From NCBI GenBank assembly GCA_001606155.1, contig LODT01000035.1, positions 1 through 64,000 on the forward strand: 64,000 nt of DNA, read 5' to 3'. Positions 34,698 through 46,452 of this stretch are shown piece by piece. The stretch's first letter is position 1. Each line of letters opens with the position of its first letter. The position numbers were made by a program, and so were the translations under genes. Under the pieces are notes generated by a model. That model saw nothing but the letters and a program-made list of their open reading frames with translations. It had not been told where the DNA came from and did no database searches. The DNA comes from Tieghemostelium lacteum. Taxonomy: Eukaryota > Evosea > Eumycetozoa > Dictyosteliales > Raperosteliaceae.

Positions 34698-35292
34698 TTT
34701 AAATACTAATATACAAACAACATTAAAAAAAAAAAAAAGTAACAAACTTCACCAATTAAACCCTACACATAAATCTAAATAATAATTATAAAAAAAAAAA
34801 ATTAAAAATAATATTTGTTAAATTTTCTTTTTTCACCACATTCACATTAATTATTTGTTTTTATTTCTGTCAACCTCAATGGTGAAATGAGAAAATGAGT
34901 TTTTTGATAACTTTTTGAGAACAACCAAAAATAAGTGAAATTTTGAAACCATCATACACCTGAAAAGCAAAGAATTAGTGAAATTGGGGCTTAGTTTGCC
35001 TCAATTAAAAAAACTTGTGAAAAATAGGGCAAATTGCTTATTTTTTAATTATAGTTTTGATTTTTTTATGTGAAAAATTAAATATCAAAAAAAAAAAACC
35101 AAAATATCTTCACAATGTTGACGCATCCACATCCAATTTGGTCAAAAGACAAAAAATTAAATTCAAATTTAATCATATAATTAATTTTAATTTAATATAT
35201 TTTTATCTAAATTTCACTATTTAAACAGTCGATTTTCATTCAATCAATGTATCGATCAACAATAACAAATATTAATAACAAAAAGTTATACA
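34698..35292. other. Intergenic promoter region
   Basis: About 595 bases between the divergent dehydratase and Cys-rich surface-protein genes. AT-rich with A runs near 34725, 34790 and 35090. A less AT-rich patch at 34860-35010 has no ORF or structure that I recognise. Confidence 0.6.
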
Positions 35293-36456
35293 ATGAAACT
35301 ATTAAATTTTTCATTTAAATTGGCACTGGTAATGTATCTATTCATTTTTTGTAATATGACAGTGATGGTATTGGGAGACCTATGTTATGACTGTGTTTCT
35401 AATGGACAAAGCTGTGGTACCGATACAGCTACATATAATAATGTCTGTCCTGGTAATTCTCAATGTTCAACCTCTGGTAATTGTACAGCATTAGCAGGTA
35501 AAGATCAATCATGTCAACAAGATTCCGATTGTCTACCCTATCTATCGTGTGTGGAGACAACTAGTGGTGGTCCAAAGTTCTGTAGAGTTTTGCATTATCT
35601 TTCCAATGGTAAAGTTTGTAATACAAATTCTGAATGCATAGGTCCAAATCCAGTTATTGGTGCTGGTAGTCAATGTGTCGATGGTCATTGTCAGGATATG
35701 AGTATATATGGTTGTTACTATGATTACCAATGTTTATATTCACAATATTGTGATGTTTCTACAAAGGATTGTGCTCCCACAGCTGGTATAGGTGCTACTT
35801 GTTATAGTAATAATAATTGTTTATCTGGTCTCTGTGATACTAGAAATACAGTTCAAAAGTGTGTTTATAAAAACCAAGGTCAGGTAGATAGCTATTGTGC
35901 AGGTGTTGGTTGGTGTGATTTTACACAAAATCTAACATGTATAAATAATATGTGTTCAATTTATACTCCTACTGTACTTCCAACTCAAGATTGTACTGAA
36001 TCAACTGGTGTTTGTCAATCTGGTCAATATTGTGATTGTGATAGTAAAAGATGTAAATTTTCAATGACACCAACAACTATTCAATGTGCAAACAGTAGCT
36101 ATGAATTGGATAATTGCGTTTCAACTTATATGTGTATTAAACTTCCACAATTATCATCAAAAACATGTTGGATGGCTAATTGTGGTAGACAGTATTGTCA
36201 ATATCTAAAGAATTGTAATCAAGGTATTTGTAATAGAGAGTATAATCAATTATCATGTAACACCTATATTGGTGGTGGTGGTAGCAATGTAGGTGGAAGT
36301 TCTTCAAGTCAAACTACCAATCCGACTTCATCTTCATCATCACAATCAACAACATCTACAACATCTTCTAATAACAACCCATCCTCATCAATTCAACTAT
36401 TACCAAGTATTTCATTATCATTATTATTAATTTCAATTATTAACATTGTATTTTAA
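35293..36456 (+). CDS. Secreted Cys-rich protein with GPI-type tail
   Basis: Single exon, 387 residues. Signal peptide at residues 1-28 (LALVMYLFIFCNMTVMVLG). About 300 residues of Cys-rich modules follow (LAGKDQSCQQDSDC, C-x-NG/DG-x-C spacing), related in pattern to the membrane protein at 7080-8684, including the AGKDC/AGKDQSC element. A Ser/Thr/Gln-rich stalk leads to a hydrophobic C-terminus (SISLSLLLISIINIVF), a likely GPI signal, so the protein is probably a surface-anchored ectodomain. Function unknown. Confidence 0.75.
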   Translation: MKLLNFSFKLALVMYLFIFCNMTVMVLGDLCYDCVSNGQSCGTDTATYNNVCPGNSQCSTSGNCTALAGKDQSCQQDSDCLPYLSCVETTSGGPKFCRVLHYLSNGKVCNTNSECIGPNPVIGAGSQCVDGHCQDMSIYGCYYDYQCLYSQYCDVSTKDCAPTAGIGATCYSNNNCLSGLCDTRNTVQKCVYKNQGQVDSYCAGVGWCDFTQNLTCINNMCSIYTPTVLPTQDCTESTGVCQSGQYCDCDSKRCKFSMTPTTIQCANSSYELDNCVSTYMCIKLPQLSSKTCWMANCGRQYCQYLKNCNQGICNREYNQLSCNTYIGGGGSNVGGSSSSQTTNPTSSSSSQSTTSTTSSNNNPSSSIQLLPSISLSLLLISIINIVF

Positions 36457-36661
36457 TTTGATATAAATAAAATCAAATCTTTAAATTTCAAATACAAACT
36501 TTTGAAATTTCACTTGAATAATAAAAAAAATCAGAATTCCATCAACATAGGTTTCCAAATTTGAATTTAAAAAAGTGAATAAATATATCTAATTTTAAAA
36601 AAAAATAACAAAATTGTAAATATAATGTTATTGTTTGAGAAGTGGTTTTATTGTTTTGTTT

Positions 36662-38986
36662 TTATATTTTAGATTGTTTAATATAATTTAAAGCAGAACC
36701 AGCTTTGAACCATTGAATTTGACCTTCATTAAAGGTATGGTTAACAGTGATTTTGAAACTAGCAGAACCGTTAGCTGGTTTAACTTCAAGAGTTAATGGT
36801 TTACCAGGGATAAAGTCTTTAAGACCCAAGATGGAGATACGGTCATCACCAGTAATTCTGTCGTAATCTTTTGGATCAGCAAAAGTTAATGGGAGGACAC
36901 CTTGTTTCTTTAGATTAGTTTCATGGATACGAGCAAATGATTTTACAAGGATAGCTTTACCACCGAGATGTCTTGGTTCCAAAGCAGCATGTTCTCTACT
37001 TGAACCTTCACCATAGTTTTCATCACCGATAACTAACCAATTGACACCACGTTTCTTGTAGTCTCTGGCAACCAATGGAACTGGTTGAGTTTCACCAGTG
37101 AATTGATTGAGTACTGCATTAGCTTTACCATTCTCAGCATTGATAGCACCAATGAGCATATTATTTGAGATATTATCCAAATGACCTCTGTATTTCAACC
37201 ATGGACCAGCCATAGAAATGTGATCAGTAGTACATTTACCTTGAACTTTAATGAGAACTTGCATATCAACTAAATCCTTACCATCCCATGGTTTGAATGG
37301 TTCGAGTAATTGTAAACGTTGAGATTGTGGGTCGACAACCACTTTACTTGGTGATTTTGATGGTGGTTGATAGGTATCTTCACCTGGAGTGAAACCTTTT
37401 GATGGTAATTCATCACCAGTTGGTGGTGTCAATTTAAATTTATTACCATTGGCATCAGTAAGGAAATCAGTTAGTGGATTGAAACTCAAGTCACCTGCCA
37501 ATGTCAATGCTGTTACAATCTCTGGTGAGGCAACAAAGGCATGAGTCATTGGGTTACTGTCGTTACGACCAGTGAAATTTCTGTTATAACTGGTGATAAT
37601 GGAGTTCTTTTCACCTTTAGCAATATCTTCTCTCTTCCACTGACCAATGCATGGACCACAAGCGTTAGCTAACACAACACCACCAACATCTTCTAAAACT
37701 TTCATTTGACCATCTCTTTCAATGGTAGCTCTAATTTGTTCAGAACCTGGAGTAATTGTGAATTTACTCTTGGCTTTAACACCTTTATCCAAAGCTTGTT
37801 TGGCAACTGAAGCTGATCTGGACATATCTTCATAGGAACTGTTAGTACATGAACCAATGAGACCAACTTTCAAATCAGTTGGCCAGCCATTCTTTTTGAC
37901 AGCTTCAGAGAATTGAGAGAGTGGATGACCTCTATCTGGGGTGAATGGACCATTGACGTATGGTTCCAAGGTATCCAAATTGATTTCAATCAATTGATCA
38001 TAGTGAGCATTTGGATCAGCTTGTAAGTTGTGTTTGTAAGAGTTGGCATAGTTTGCGATATTATCACGACCAGTTGATTTCAAATAGGTGGCCATTCTGT
38101 GATTGTATGGGAAGAGAGAGGTAGTAGCACCAATTTCAGCACCCATATTACAAATGGTGGCCATACCAGTACAAGACATGGATTCAACACCTGGACCAAA
38201 GTATTCAACAATGGCACCTGTACCACCTTTAACAGTGAGGATATCAGCAACACGGAGGATAACATCTTTTGGAGATGACCAACCTTTTAGAGAACCAGTT
38301 AATTTAACACCAATAATCTTTGGAGCTTTCAACTCCCATGGAATACCAGCCATAACATCGACAGCATCAGCACCACCAACACCAACTGCAACCATACCCA
38401 AACCACCAGCATTTGGAGTGTGACTGTCAGTACCAATCATTAAACCACCTGGGAAAGCATAGTTTTCCAACACAATTTGATGAATGATACCTGAACCAGG
38501 TTTCCAGAATCCCATACCAAAGTTCTTGGCAGAGCTACTGAGGAAATCATAAACCTCTCTGTTAATATCTTTAGCAGTGCTAAGATCTTCTTTTCCACCC
38601 TTGAAAGCTTCAATTAAATGATCACAATGAATGGTAGTTGGTACGGCTGTCTCTGGTAATCCGGCTGACATAAATTGTAAAACTGCCATCTGTGCTGTGG
38701 CATCTTGCATTGCAACACGATCTGGGTTCAATTTCAAATAGGTAATACCTCTTTCAACTTTGGTTGAGGTATCAACTAAATGACCATATAAAATCTTTTC
38801 TGCCAATGTCAATGGTTTATTGTGATGTAATCTAAATTCTTTAATTTTACGATCCATCTCGTCATATCTAATTGGTTTAGTTGGTTCAAATTTACTCATT
38901 GGTGCTTGGTTTGAACCACTTGAGTAATTTCTGATAATATTTAAAACATTACCACTTTTTTTATAAATTCTACCAGTTAACATCAT
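36662..38986 (-). CDS. aco2: Aconitate hydratase, mitochondrial
   Basis: Single exon, 774 residues, near the usual ~780. A basic, Ser-rich presequence ([20 protein letters not shown]) predicts mitochondrial import. The [4Fe-4S]-binding cysteines are in [10 protein letters not shown] and [11 protein letters not shown]. Other signatures: [37 protein letters not shown] split over the swivel domain, and [14 protein letters not shown]. It interconverts citrate and isocitrate in the TCA cycle. Base composition is markedly richer in G and C than its neighbours, as expected for a highly expressed gene. Confidence 0.97.
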   Translation of the reverse strand: MMLTGRIYKKSGNVLNIIRNYSSGSNQAPMSKFEPTKPIRYDEMDRKIKEFRLHHNKPLTLAEKILYGHLVDTSTKVERGITYLKLNPDRVAMQDATAQMAVLQFMSAGLPETAVPTTIHCDHLIEAFKGGKEDLSTAKDINREVYDFLSSSAKNFGMGFWKPGSGIIHQIVLENYAFPGGLMIGTDSHTPNAGGLGMVAVGVGGADAVDVMAGIPWELKAPKIIGVKLTGSLKGWSSPKDVILRVADILTVKGGTGAIVEYFGPGVESMSCTGMATICNMGAEIGATTSLFPYNHRMATYLKSTGRDNIANYANSYKHNLQADPNAHYDQLIEINLDTLEPYVNGPFTPDRGHPLSQFSEAVKKNGWPTDLKVGLIGSCTNSSYEDMSRSASVAKQALDKGVKAKSKFTITPGSEQIRATIERDGQMKVLEDVGGVVLANACGPCIGQWKREDIAKGEKNSIITSYNRNFTGRNDSNPMTHAFVASPEIVTALTLAGDLSFNPLTDFLTDANGNKFKLTPPTGDELPSKGFTPGEDTYQPPSKSPSKVVVDPQSQRLQLLEPFKPWDGKDLVDMQVLIKVQGKCTTDHISMAGPWLKYRGHLDNISNNMLIGAINAENGKANAVLNQFTGETQPVPLVARDYKKRGVNWLVIGDENYGEGSSREHAALEPRHLGGKAILVKSFARIHETNLKKQGVLPLTFADPKDYDRITGDDRISILGLKDFIPGKPLTLEVKPANGSASFKITVNHTFNEGQIQWFKAGSALNYIKQSKI

Positions 38987-39780
38987 CTATAGACAAATTA
39001 TTTTTTTTTTTTTTTTTATTTGTTAATTCTTTAATTGTCTTTGAAAATACAACCTACTACTCTCTTTATAGTACTATTACCTACTTTTGATTTTCGAATA
39101 TATTTATAAAGTCTAAATAATATTTACAAAGATTTTAACTATATATTTAAATATTCAAAGATGATTTGTTTTAAAAAAAAATCTAAAGATATTTTGTATT
39201 TATAAATAAATTTTAATATATAAATGAATTGTAGATGATGAAGAAGAGGAATTAGGATTGGGAAAATGAAATGTTAATATCTTTAAAAAAAAAAAAGCAA
39301 ATCATTTGATGTAATTACCTTTTTGTCTGTGAGTGACAGAATTTTTACAGGTTCGAAAAAAAAAACTAAAAAAAATTTAATTTTTATCTTCATTGATCGA
39401 TTAATTCGTTACTCACTCACAATTCTGTTGTTCACTTTTTAAATATTTTTATATGTTCATATGTTTATATATGTTTTTATTTTAACCATTGTGAATAATA
39501 TAAAATTAATAAAAATTTATTAAAATTTCAAAACCTTAGCGCTTGCAAGTGTTGAGATTAAAATTTATATATTTGCAAGAATATAAATTTTGATTGATTG
39601 AAGATTTTTAATTAAAATGTTCAGTCAATGAAATTACCAGATCTAAAGAAATTATAAAGAAGATCAGAACACAAATGCTTAAATATTTAATTTTATATTA
39701 ATATTTCGAAAAAATAAAAAAAAAAAAAAATAAAAAAACGAACGATTTGTGTTTTTTGATTGTTTATTGTACCCTTAAAA
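38987..39780. other. Shared promoter region between divergent genes
   Basis: About 790 bases between aconitase (-) and Noc1/CEBPZ (+). It contains A/T runs, a GC-richer word ccttagcgcttgcaag near 39533, and a perfect 11-bp stem with a 10-nt loop at 39560-39591 (aaaatttatat / atataaatttt). No ORF is convincing. Confidence 0.6.
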
Positions 39781-42700
39781 ATGAAACCAACCAACAACAA
39801 TAAAGGAAACAACAAATCAAAAAGCAATTTTTCCAAAAAGCATGATAATAGCAAGCCTAAATCTTCATTAAGCAATGGTGATGTTAGAACTAAAACAAAA
39901 ACCAATAATGTAGACAAGAATGATAATAAAGAAAATAAAGAAGATAATAATAAATTTAACTCTAAAGTTGATAATAAAAATGGGAGCAATAACCATAGTT
40001 ATAAAAATACTAGAGTAAACAATAAAAATATAAATAGTAACAACAACAACAACAACAACAATAAAAACAAAGATAAAGTAACAACAATAACAAACAAGAA
40101 ATCAGTAGATGATAATAAAGATAATATTAGCAACAACAAATCAGTTAAAAAAGAAAATGAAGAAATTGAAATTGAATTACCAACAACACCAAAAGGTGCA
40201 CACTATGCTAGAGCAGAAACACTCTATAAAAAGAAATGTGAATATTATATAGAGGATTTCGAAAAGAATGCTACTAGAGATGACATGTGGAAAGAGAAAA
40301 TCAAGAGTAGTGGTACTAGTAAAGATAGAATTTCTGCAATTACTTTACTCATTCAAAAAGCACCAATGTACAGACTCTCCTATTTAGATCAATTATTACA
40401 TTTGGCTGCAAAGAAATCTGAGAGAGATAGAGAGTTAGCTGTAGAGGCTCTTAAAGACCTTTTTATAAATTCACTACTACCAAATTCAAAATTAAAGTAT
40501 GTTGGGGATAGCTTTTAATAATAGAAGTAGTAATAATATATATATTAATATTTATAAAAATTTTATAGGAAATTAACAGAAAGATTTGGACAAATGGATA
40601 AAGCAACTAATGATGAAATTATTCAATGGTATTTTGAAGATTTACTAAAGAGTAGATATCAAGCATTTATTGGATTACTTGAAAAGCTATCAAAGAACTC
40701 ACAAGCTAGAGTTCGTATGATTTCAGCAGCAACTATTCAATATCTACTACTAAAGAAACCTGAACAAGAAGAAGTTCTCTTACAGTTACTTATCAATAAG
40801 ATTGGTGATGAGGATGGTTCAAACAGTGAAAAAGTAATTAAATTACTTAATAAACTGCTAGAGGCACATCCAGGTATGACTATTGTAGCCATTAAGGAAA
40901 TTGAATCATTCTTACACAGACCAAACAATTTACCAAAAGCACAATACAAGGCATTGTATTTCCTCAATAGTCTACAAGTTTTTATTGACAATGATAGAAA
41001 TACAACCACCACTGAAAAACTTCAATATGCACACAAATTAATTCAAATTTACTTTTCATTTTTCCAAGTCTTAACCAAAAAGAAACCTGTAAATCAAAAT
41101 CAAGAGAGTTCTGGTGATTCTTCACTCTCTTTGATACTTTTTGGTATTAAAAAAGCTTATGAAATTTCTAAAGATACTTTTAAATTGTAAGTTTGAAACT
41201 TCTTCTTCTTCTTCTTCTTTAAATATCTATATATCAATATTAACCATTTGTATTTTAATTTTAAAAAGGGAACCTGAATTAATTAAAGATCTATTCAAAG
41301 TTGCTAAAAATAGTACAATTAATAAGACTATTAAAACATTATGTTTAATTTATGAAGTTGCTCAACATCACACTGTATGTATAAACAATCATTCATAACT
41401 ATTTATTCTTTTTGTTTTTTTATTTAAATTTATATTAATAATTTTAAATATTTATGTTATAAAATAGGACATAAATAATGAATATTTTAAAACATTATTT
41501 ATGACATTATCAAGATATGAAAGATTATCACAATTTGATCAAACATCATTTTTAAATTTGATATTTAAATCAGTTAAAGGTGATAGTAATACAAGTAGAG
41601 GTAAAGCAATTTTAAAGAGATTGTTACAATTTTCAATGTTCCAAAATCCATCATTTGCTATGCAATGTCTGATATTACTTTCAGAGTTAGTCAGTTTGAA
41701 TGCACAATTTGGAACACTAATTCAAAATGCAGTAAATTTGAGTTCAGATGAAATTGAAAGTAAAGGATATAACCCCTACTACCATGACCCATCTGGTGCA
41801 AATGCTGATAACTCTAACATGTGGGAACTTAACTTCTATCAAGACCATTATCATCCAAATATCAGTACCTCAACTCAATCACTATTCAATGAAGAGAAAG
41901 TTGATAATAAGGGTAATCCAGCTGCAATGTTTACTCTACATGGTTTCTTGGAGAAATTCGTATTGAGACGTGCAAAGAAAGTTGATGCTGGTCAACAATT
42001 TCATATTCCAAAACAATCTGTTAAATCAAAGTATCTAGATGGTAAAGATTCTGATGATGATGATGAAGAAGAAGAGGAAATTGTACAACCTGATGAAAAG
42101 TATCTTAGCACTTTTAATAAGATGGCTGGTACTGGTGATAAGAAAAAGAAATCAAAGAAAGATGATTTGGAATTTGTAGATGATGATGATGAAATTGATA
42201 GAGTTTTGGGTTTTAAAGCTGAAGATGCTGGAAACCAAGACTCTGATGATGAAGAGGATGATTTCTCTGGTAGTGAATACAGTTATGAAGATCTAAAAGA
42301 TGAAGATTTTGAAGATGATGATTTAGAACAATCTGAAAAACCAAAGAAATTAGCTAATGCTAAATCAAAGAAGTCTTCAAAAGCTACTCAAGAAGAAGAT
42401 GATGATGATAATAATGAGGAAGATGATCTAAATGAAGATGATTTACAAGATGATGAAGATCTAGAAGATGAAGATGGTGATGATACTCAATATCCTGATT
42501 TTGGTGATGAAGAAGTTGACCCAGAAGATGATGATGAAGAAGTAATGCCAGAAGACGAAGATGATGAAGATATGAACGATCTATTAGGTGATGATTTAGA
42601 TGATTTAGATGACGATGATGATGATGATGATGATGAAATGTCAAAGAAGTTTAAAAAACAAATGAAATCAGATGGTTTTATGGATGCTGATGATTTTGCT

Positions 42701-42832
42701 AAAATGTTAGAAACCTCTGGTAAAGATGGATATAGTACCGGTAAAGATAAATCTGATTTCAAAAAATCCAAATCTAACAAATCATCATTTAAAAAACCAA
42801 CTCAAAACAAAAGAAAGAGATCCACTAAATAA
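39781..42832 (+). CDS. cebpz: Noc1/CEBPZ (Mak21) ribosome-biogenesis factor
   Basis: Four exons, 39781-40496, 40569-41186, 41269-41374 and 41468-42832, all with GT..AG ends and matching phases, give 934 residues. The N-terminus is Lys/Asn-rich. The conserved CBF/Mak21 region spans residues ~145-640 (HYARAETLYKKKCEYY, APMYRLSYLDQLL, KYGNPAAMFTLHGFLEKF-like end in exon 4, FVLRRAKK). The last ~250 residues are alternating acidic and Lys-rich. Noc1 pairs with Noc2 on pre-60S particles in the nucleolus. The ATG at 39781 is the first one in frame. Confidence 0.93.
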
Positions 42833-42877
42833 ATTATTATTTTAAATATTTTTAGAGGTAATTTATATATTGATTTT

Positions 42878-43535
42878 TTACAATTCGTCTTTAGTTTTTT
42901 CGGATGGTTTTTCAGTTGGGGTTGAAGTTACAGTATTAGATTTATCTTCAGATGTTGCGTTAATATCAGGTAATGGTGTACCTGGGAATTGACATTGTTC
43001 GAATTTCTGTAATAAATCATCTAGATCAAAATAATCTTTTAGAGCTTTAATTTTGAAAGCACTGTCATAGTTGATAGTTACAATACCCTTATTTACAAAT
43101 CTACAATTATTTTTTGTAACAAAAAGAGTTGCTCTCTCGAAAGCTGCATTGTGACCTACAATTTGTGGTACACCAGTAATATAATTTACCATTTGTGAGA
43201 AATTTTCCAAAATGAAAGCTTCACATCTACCGTAGATTCTCTTGTGCCCTCCACTAATAACATGCTTACCAACTGGATATTCAACAACACCATCACTTGA
43301 TAGTGTATCAACCATTTTTCTACAATTGATTGGGAATCCGCTCCAATTATTTTCCCATACTTTTAATTCATCTAAAACTCTTTCTTCAACAGTTTGGTTG
43401 GTACTCCTATTCCAAAATATTTGTTAGTTCAAAACTTGCTCTATTATAACAATATAGATTTGATATTTACTTTGAGTAAACAATACAATTTGAAACAATA
43501 GATAATAATAAGATAACAGATAATATAAGTTTCAT
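42878..43535 (-). CDS. ER-luminal protein with C-terminal KDEL, function unknown
   Basis: Exons 43535-43471 and 43406-42878 give 197 residues. The first exon encodes a clean signal peptide (LILSVILLLSIVSNCIVYS). The mature part contains two cysteines in a compact region (GHNAAFERATLF, VTKNNC) and a Ser/Thr/Glu-rich tail ending in KDEL, the ER-retrieval signal. No known domain is recognised. Secretory-pathway residence is well supported; its activity is not. It is convergent with Noc1/CEBPZ, with only about 45 bases between. Confidence 0.8.
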
Positions 43536-43841
43536 TCTAGTTTTTTTGAATCCTTTGTCGATATATAAAAATGACTCAGCACTATTGTGGTCTCTAACTG
43601 AAAAATATAAAAAAAAATAAAAGTTCTTTAACAGATTTGGTCGAAAAAAATATCTTTTGAAATTTCAAATGAGTTTGGTGAATGAAAATTCACAGTGATT
43701 CAATTGAATTGGAACTTAATCAATGGTTACCATGTATACATTATTTTTGATGGTGGGTGATTTGTACATTTATTTAAGTGGTGATATTATACATTTGATA
43801 TTTTTGTAAGGGTATTGTGATTTGTTTAATTGATATCTCTT
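43536..43841. other. Intergenic
   Basis: About 306 bases between the start of the KDEL-protein gene and the end of the RBR ligase gene. AT-rich; nothing recognised. Confidence 0.6.
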
Positions 43842-45746
43842 TTAAGAATATTGTTTACAAATTTTATTATTTGTAAAGTGACCTGATTTATAATCAACAC
43901 CACATAACCAACAGAATTGGTGTTTACACTATTATAATAAGATTTAAAATTAGTAAAATGCTTGTTATCATCTATCATAAAGAATCATTTAATACACCAA
44001 CTTTTATACAAGTCATATGGTTACAACCATTGTTCTTTTCAATTAATGCTTTACACTTTGGACACGGTTTAGTGTGTAATTTTGCCCAATCTCTAAATTT
44101 GTTTTCAGATTGATCATTTTCTTTTTTCCAATCTTGATATTGTTCACAAGTGATATCAGCATGCCATTCCTCTCTACAATTGAAACAAAATGTAAATCTA
44201 CATCTATCATTACCACAAACCATCATTGGATGATTAGGATCACCAATCATCGCATTACCACAACCAGGTCTTGGACAATGTCTACAATCCTTTTGTTCAC
44301 CAACCCATTTCTCCAAGAGGAAATCTTCATATTTTGTGAGTATTCTCTTGTCACAACATTGCATAATTTCATTATAGGTAACTTGACGTTTACATTCTAA
44401 TTTTGGGCAACGAATATCCATAACATTACCATCATTGATATTTACCTCAAAATGAGATCTAATACAATCAAAGCAATATCTATGATAACATTCATCCAGA
44501 GTATAAATTTCCTCAATCTTATAATCAGAGAGGCAAATTTCACAAGCATAGGTCTTATTTTCTAACTCCATTTGTTTTTTCTTATTCTCTTCATCAAGTA
44601 TCTTCTTAAGCATTTCTTCATTTCTCTTTAACTCTAATTGTCTTTCTCTTTCCTCTTCCTGTTGTACTTGTAATATTGTTTTAATTAAATTATCATTTTC
44701 CAATGTTGATGAGTTTTCATTTTGTTGTCTAATAGATATACATATATATTTATATTAGTTGAATATAGGTCATTAAAATGATATATTTATATATAGATAA
44801 CATACAATTGTTTTTCTTGTTGAAATAAAGATAAGATATATTTCATTGATTGATCTTCTTGGTCTGCCATTTTTTTCATTCTCTCTTCTTCTTCTAACTT
44901 TTCTTTTTCAATTAGTGCTAATATCTCTAATTGTTCTGGATCTAATCCAAAGTTGTTTTGTACTTTATTCTTATTATTACTATTATTATCATTATCATTA
45001 TCATCATCATCAGTATCACTATCGGAATCATTAATATTATTATTATATTTTGAAGAAGTTGTTGTTGTAGTTGTGGTTGTTGTAGTAGTTGTAGTAGTAG
45101 TTGGATTTTTATTGTAATCAACAGATATTGAAATATCGATATCTTGATTATTTATATCATTTGGTTCAAGATCCATTAATACAAAATCTAATTTTGTAAT
45201 ACTATCATTTAAAATTGTATCATTAGTTGTAGTTGTAGTTGTAGTTGTATTATTATTATTATTATTATTGTTATTATTATTATTATTATTAATGTTAATG
45301 TTATCATTATTGTTACTTGGGTTAATAGTGGCTGAGGTTGTAGCAGTTGTATTACTATTGTTATTATTATCACTATTACTATTATTATTATTTAATGAAA
45401 TTAAAATTGGGGAATCAAAATTTTGATCCACAAAAGTAGTAGTAGTGGTATTATTGCTTTGCTCTGATTGTTCATTTAAGAGGAATGCAATAATTGTATC
45501 AATATCATTGAGGTCTTGTACAGCTTTAAGTGCAGTTGATAACTCGATCTTTGGTAAAATAGAAGCAACTGCTTCAAGCCATTTGAATCTTTGTTCAAAT
45601 TTAAGTAATTGTTGATGATATTGCTGTTGTTGTTGTAATAAATGTTGCTGTTGAATTTGTTGATATTGTAGTTGTTGTTGTTTATCAACTACCATATATT
45701 CCATTGATCCATTATCAACTTCAATATAAGGTTGACTAAAATTCAT
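43842..45746 (-). CDS. RBR-type E3 ubiquitin ligase
   Basis: Exons 45746-44806, 44728-44002 and 43928-43842 give 584 residues. The last small exon was found by completing RING2: it adds CKHQFCWLCG, so the full RING1-IBR-RING2 module is present at residues ~370-580. RING1 begins CEICLSDY; the IBR has CRFTFCFNC; the RING2 catalytic cysteine is the C of NNGCNHMTC, which would receive ubiquitin as a thioester before transfer. Near residues 50-95 a CUE/UBA-like helical segment (AVASILPKIELSTALKAVQ) could bind ubiquitin. Poly-Gln, poly-Asn and poly-Thr tracts and a charged coiled coil lie between. Confidence 0.9.
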
Positions 45747-46452
45747 CTCTTTGATATAAAATAGTAAATCAAAAAATAAAAAATAAAAAAAAATTATAGC
45801 TTGATTAATTTCAGTTTCTGTGTTTTTTTCAGATTTTTTTGTAATTTTAAACTTGAAATGATGGGAAATGTGTTTATTTTTAAAAGAGATACACTGGATA
45901 TAGATATTATTTTTATATTTATATATTTTATATATATTTTTTAATTATTATTTTATTTTATTTTTCAAAAATGAAAAGGTAATAGGATTCGGTTGATACC
46001 ATTGTTCACAGAAATATGCAAATATCAGTTTTTTATAAACTTTTATTTTTTTTACATAAATAAATTACCACCAATAAAAAAATTAAAAAATAATTTGGTC
46101 GATCAAAATTTTAACAGATATTTTTAGATTGATTACTGTGGTTTAATGCCAGTGGTTTCCCTGAAATCGGGATCCCAATAGGATCATAAATTAATTTCTG
46201 CAATAATGTTTTTTTTCCACCTACTACAATCTTTTCTTCATCTGTATCATTTCATATACAAACGTCTTGATTATAAAAAATTTTAATCAAAGCCCCAGAG
46301 TTATTTAAATAATTCCCATTGATAATTTCAAACATCAACATTTCTCCCACATTAGCCTCATTACGATTGTTGACTATTTTATTTATATCACATATAAAAA
46401 TATAAAATAATATTTTATATCTATAAATAGAAATAGTTTTATAAAACAAAAA
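45747..46452. other. Intergenic containing a gene relic
   Basis: About 700 bases between the divergent RBR ligase and 7-TM genes. The part 46113-46380 is less AT-rich and reads as protein on the minus strand (see the pseudogene entry). The rest is A/T runs. Confidence 0.6.
46113..46380 (-). pseudogene. Possible gene relic, family unknown
   Basis: On the minus strand about 80 codons read like ordinary protein (NVGEMLMFEIINGNYLNNSG, then EEKIVVGGKKTLLQ and YDPIGIPISGKPL) in one frame with a single in-frame TGA. The upstream end coincides with a possible splice acceptor (aaaatag). Codon usage resembles real exons here and differs from the surrounding AT runs. I do not recognise the family. It may be the remnant of a lost gene, or an exon of an unannotated gene; selenocysteine at the TGA is conceivable but unsupported. 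Confidence 0.4.

Noticed and set aside
42384-42780. Two minus-strand frames within the last exon of Noc1/CEBPZ
   Set aside because: They are antisense shadows of its poly-acidic tail (His/Leu- and Ser-rich).
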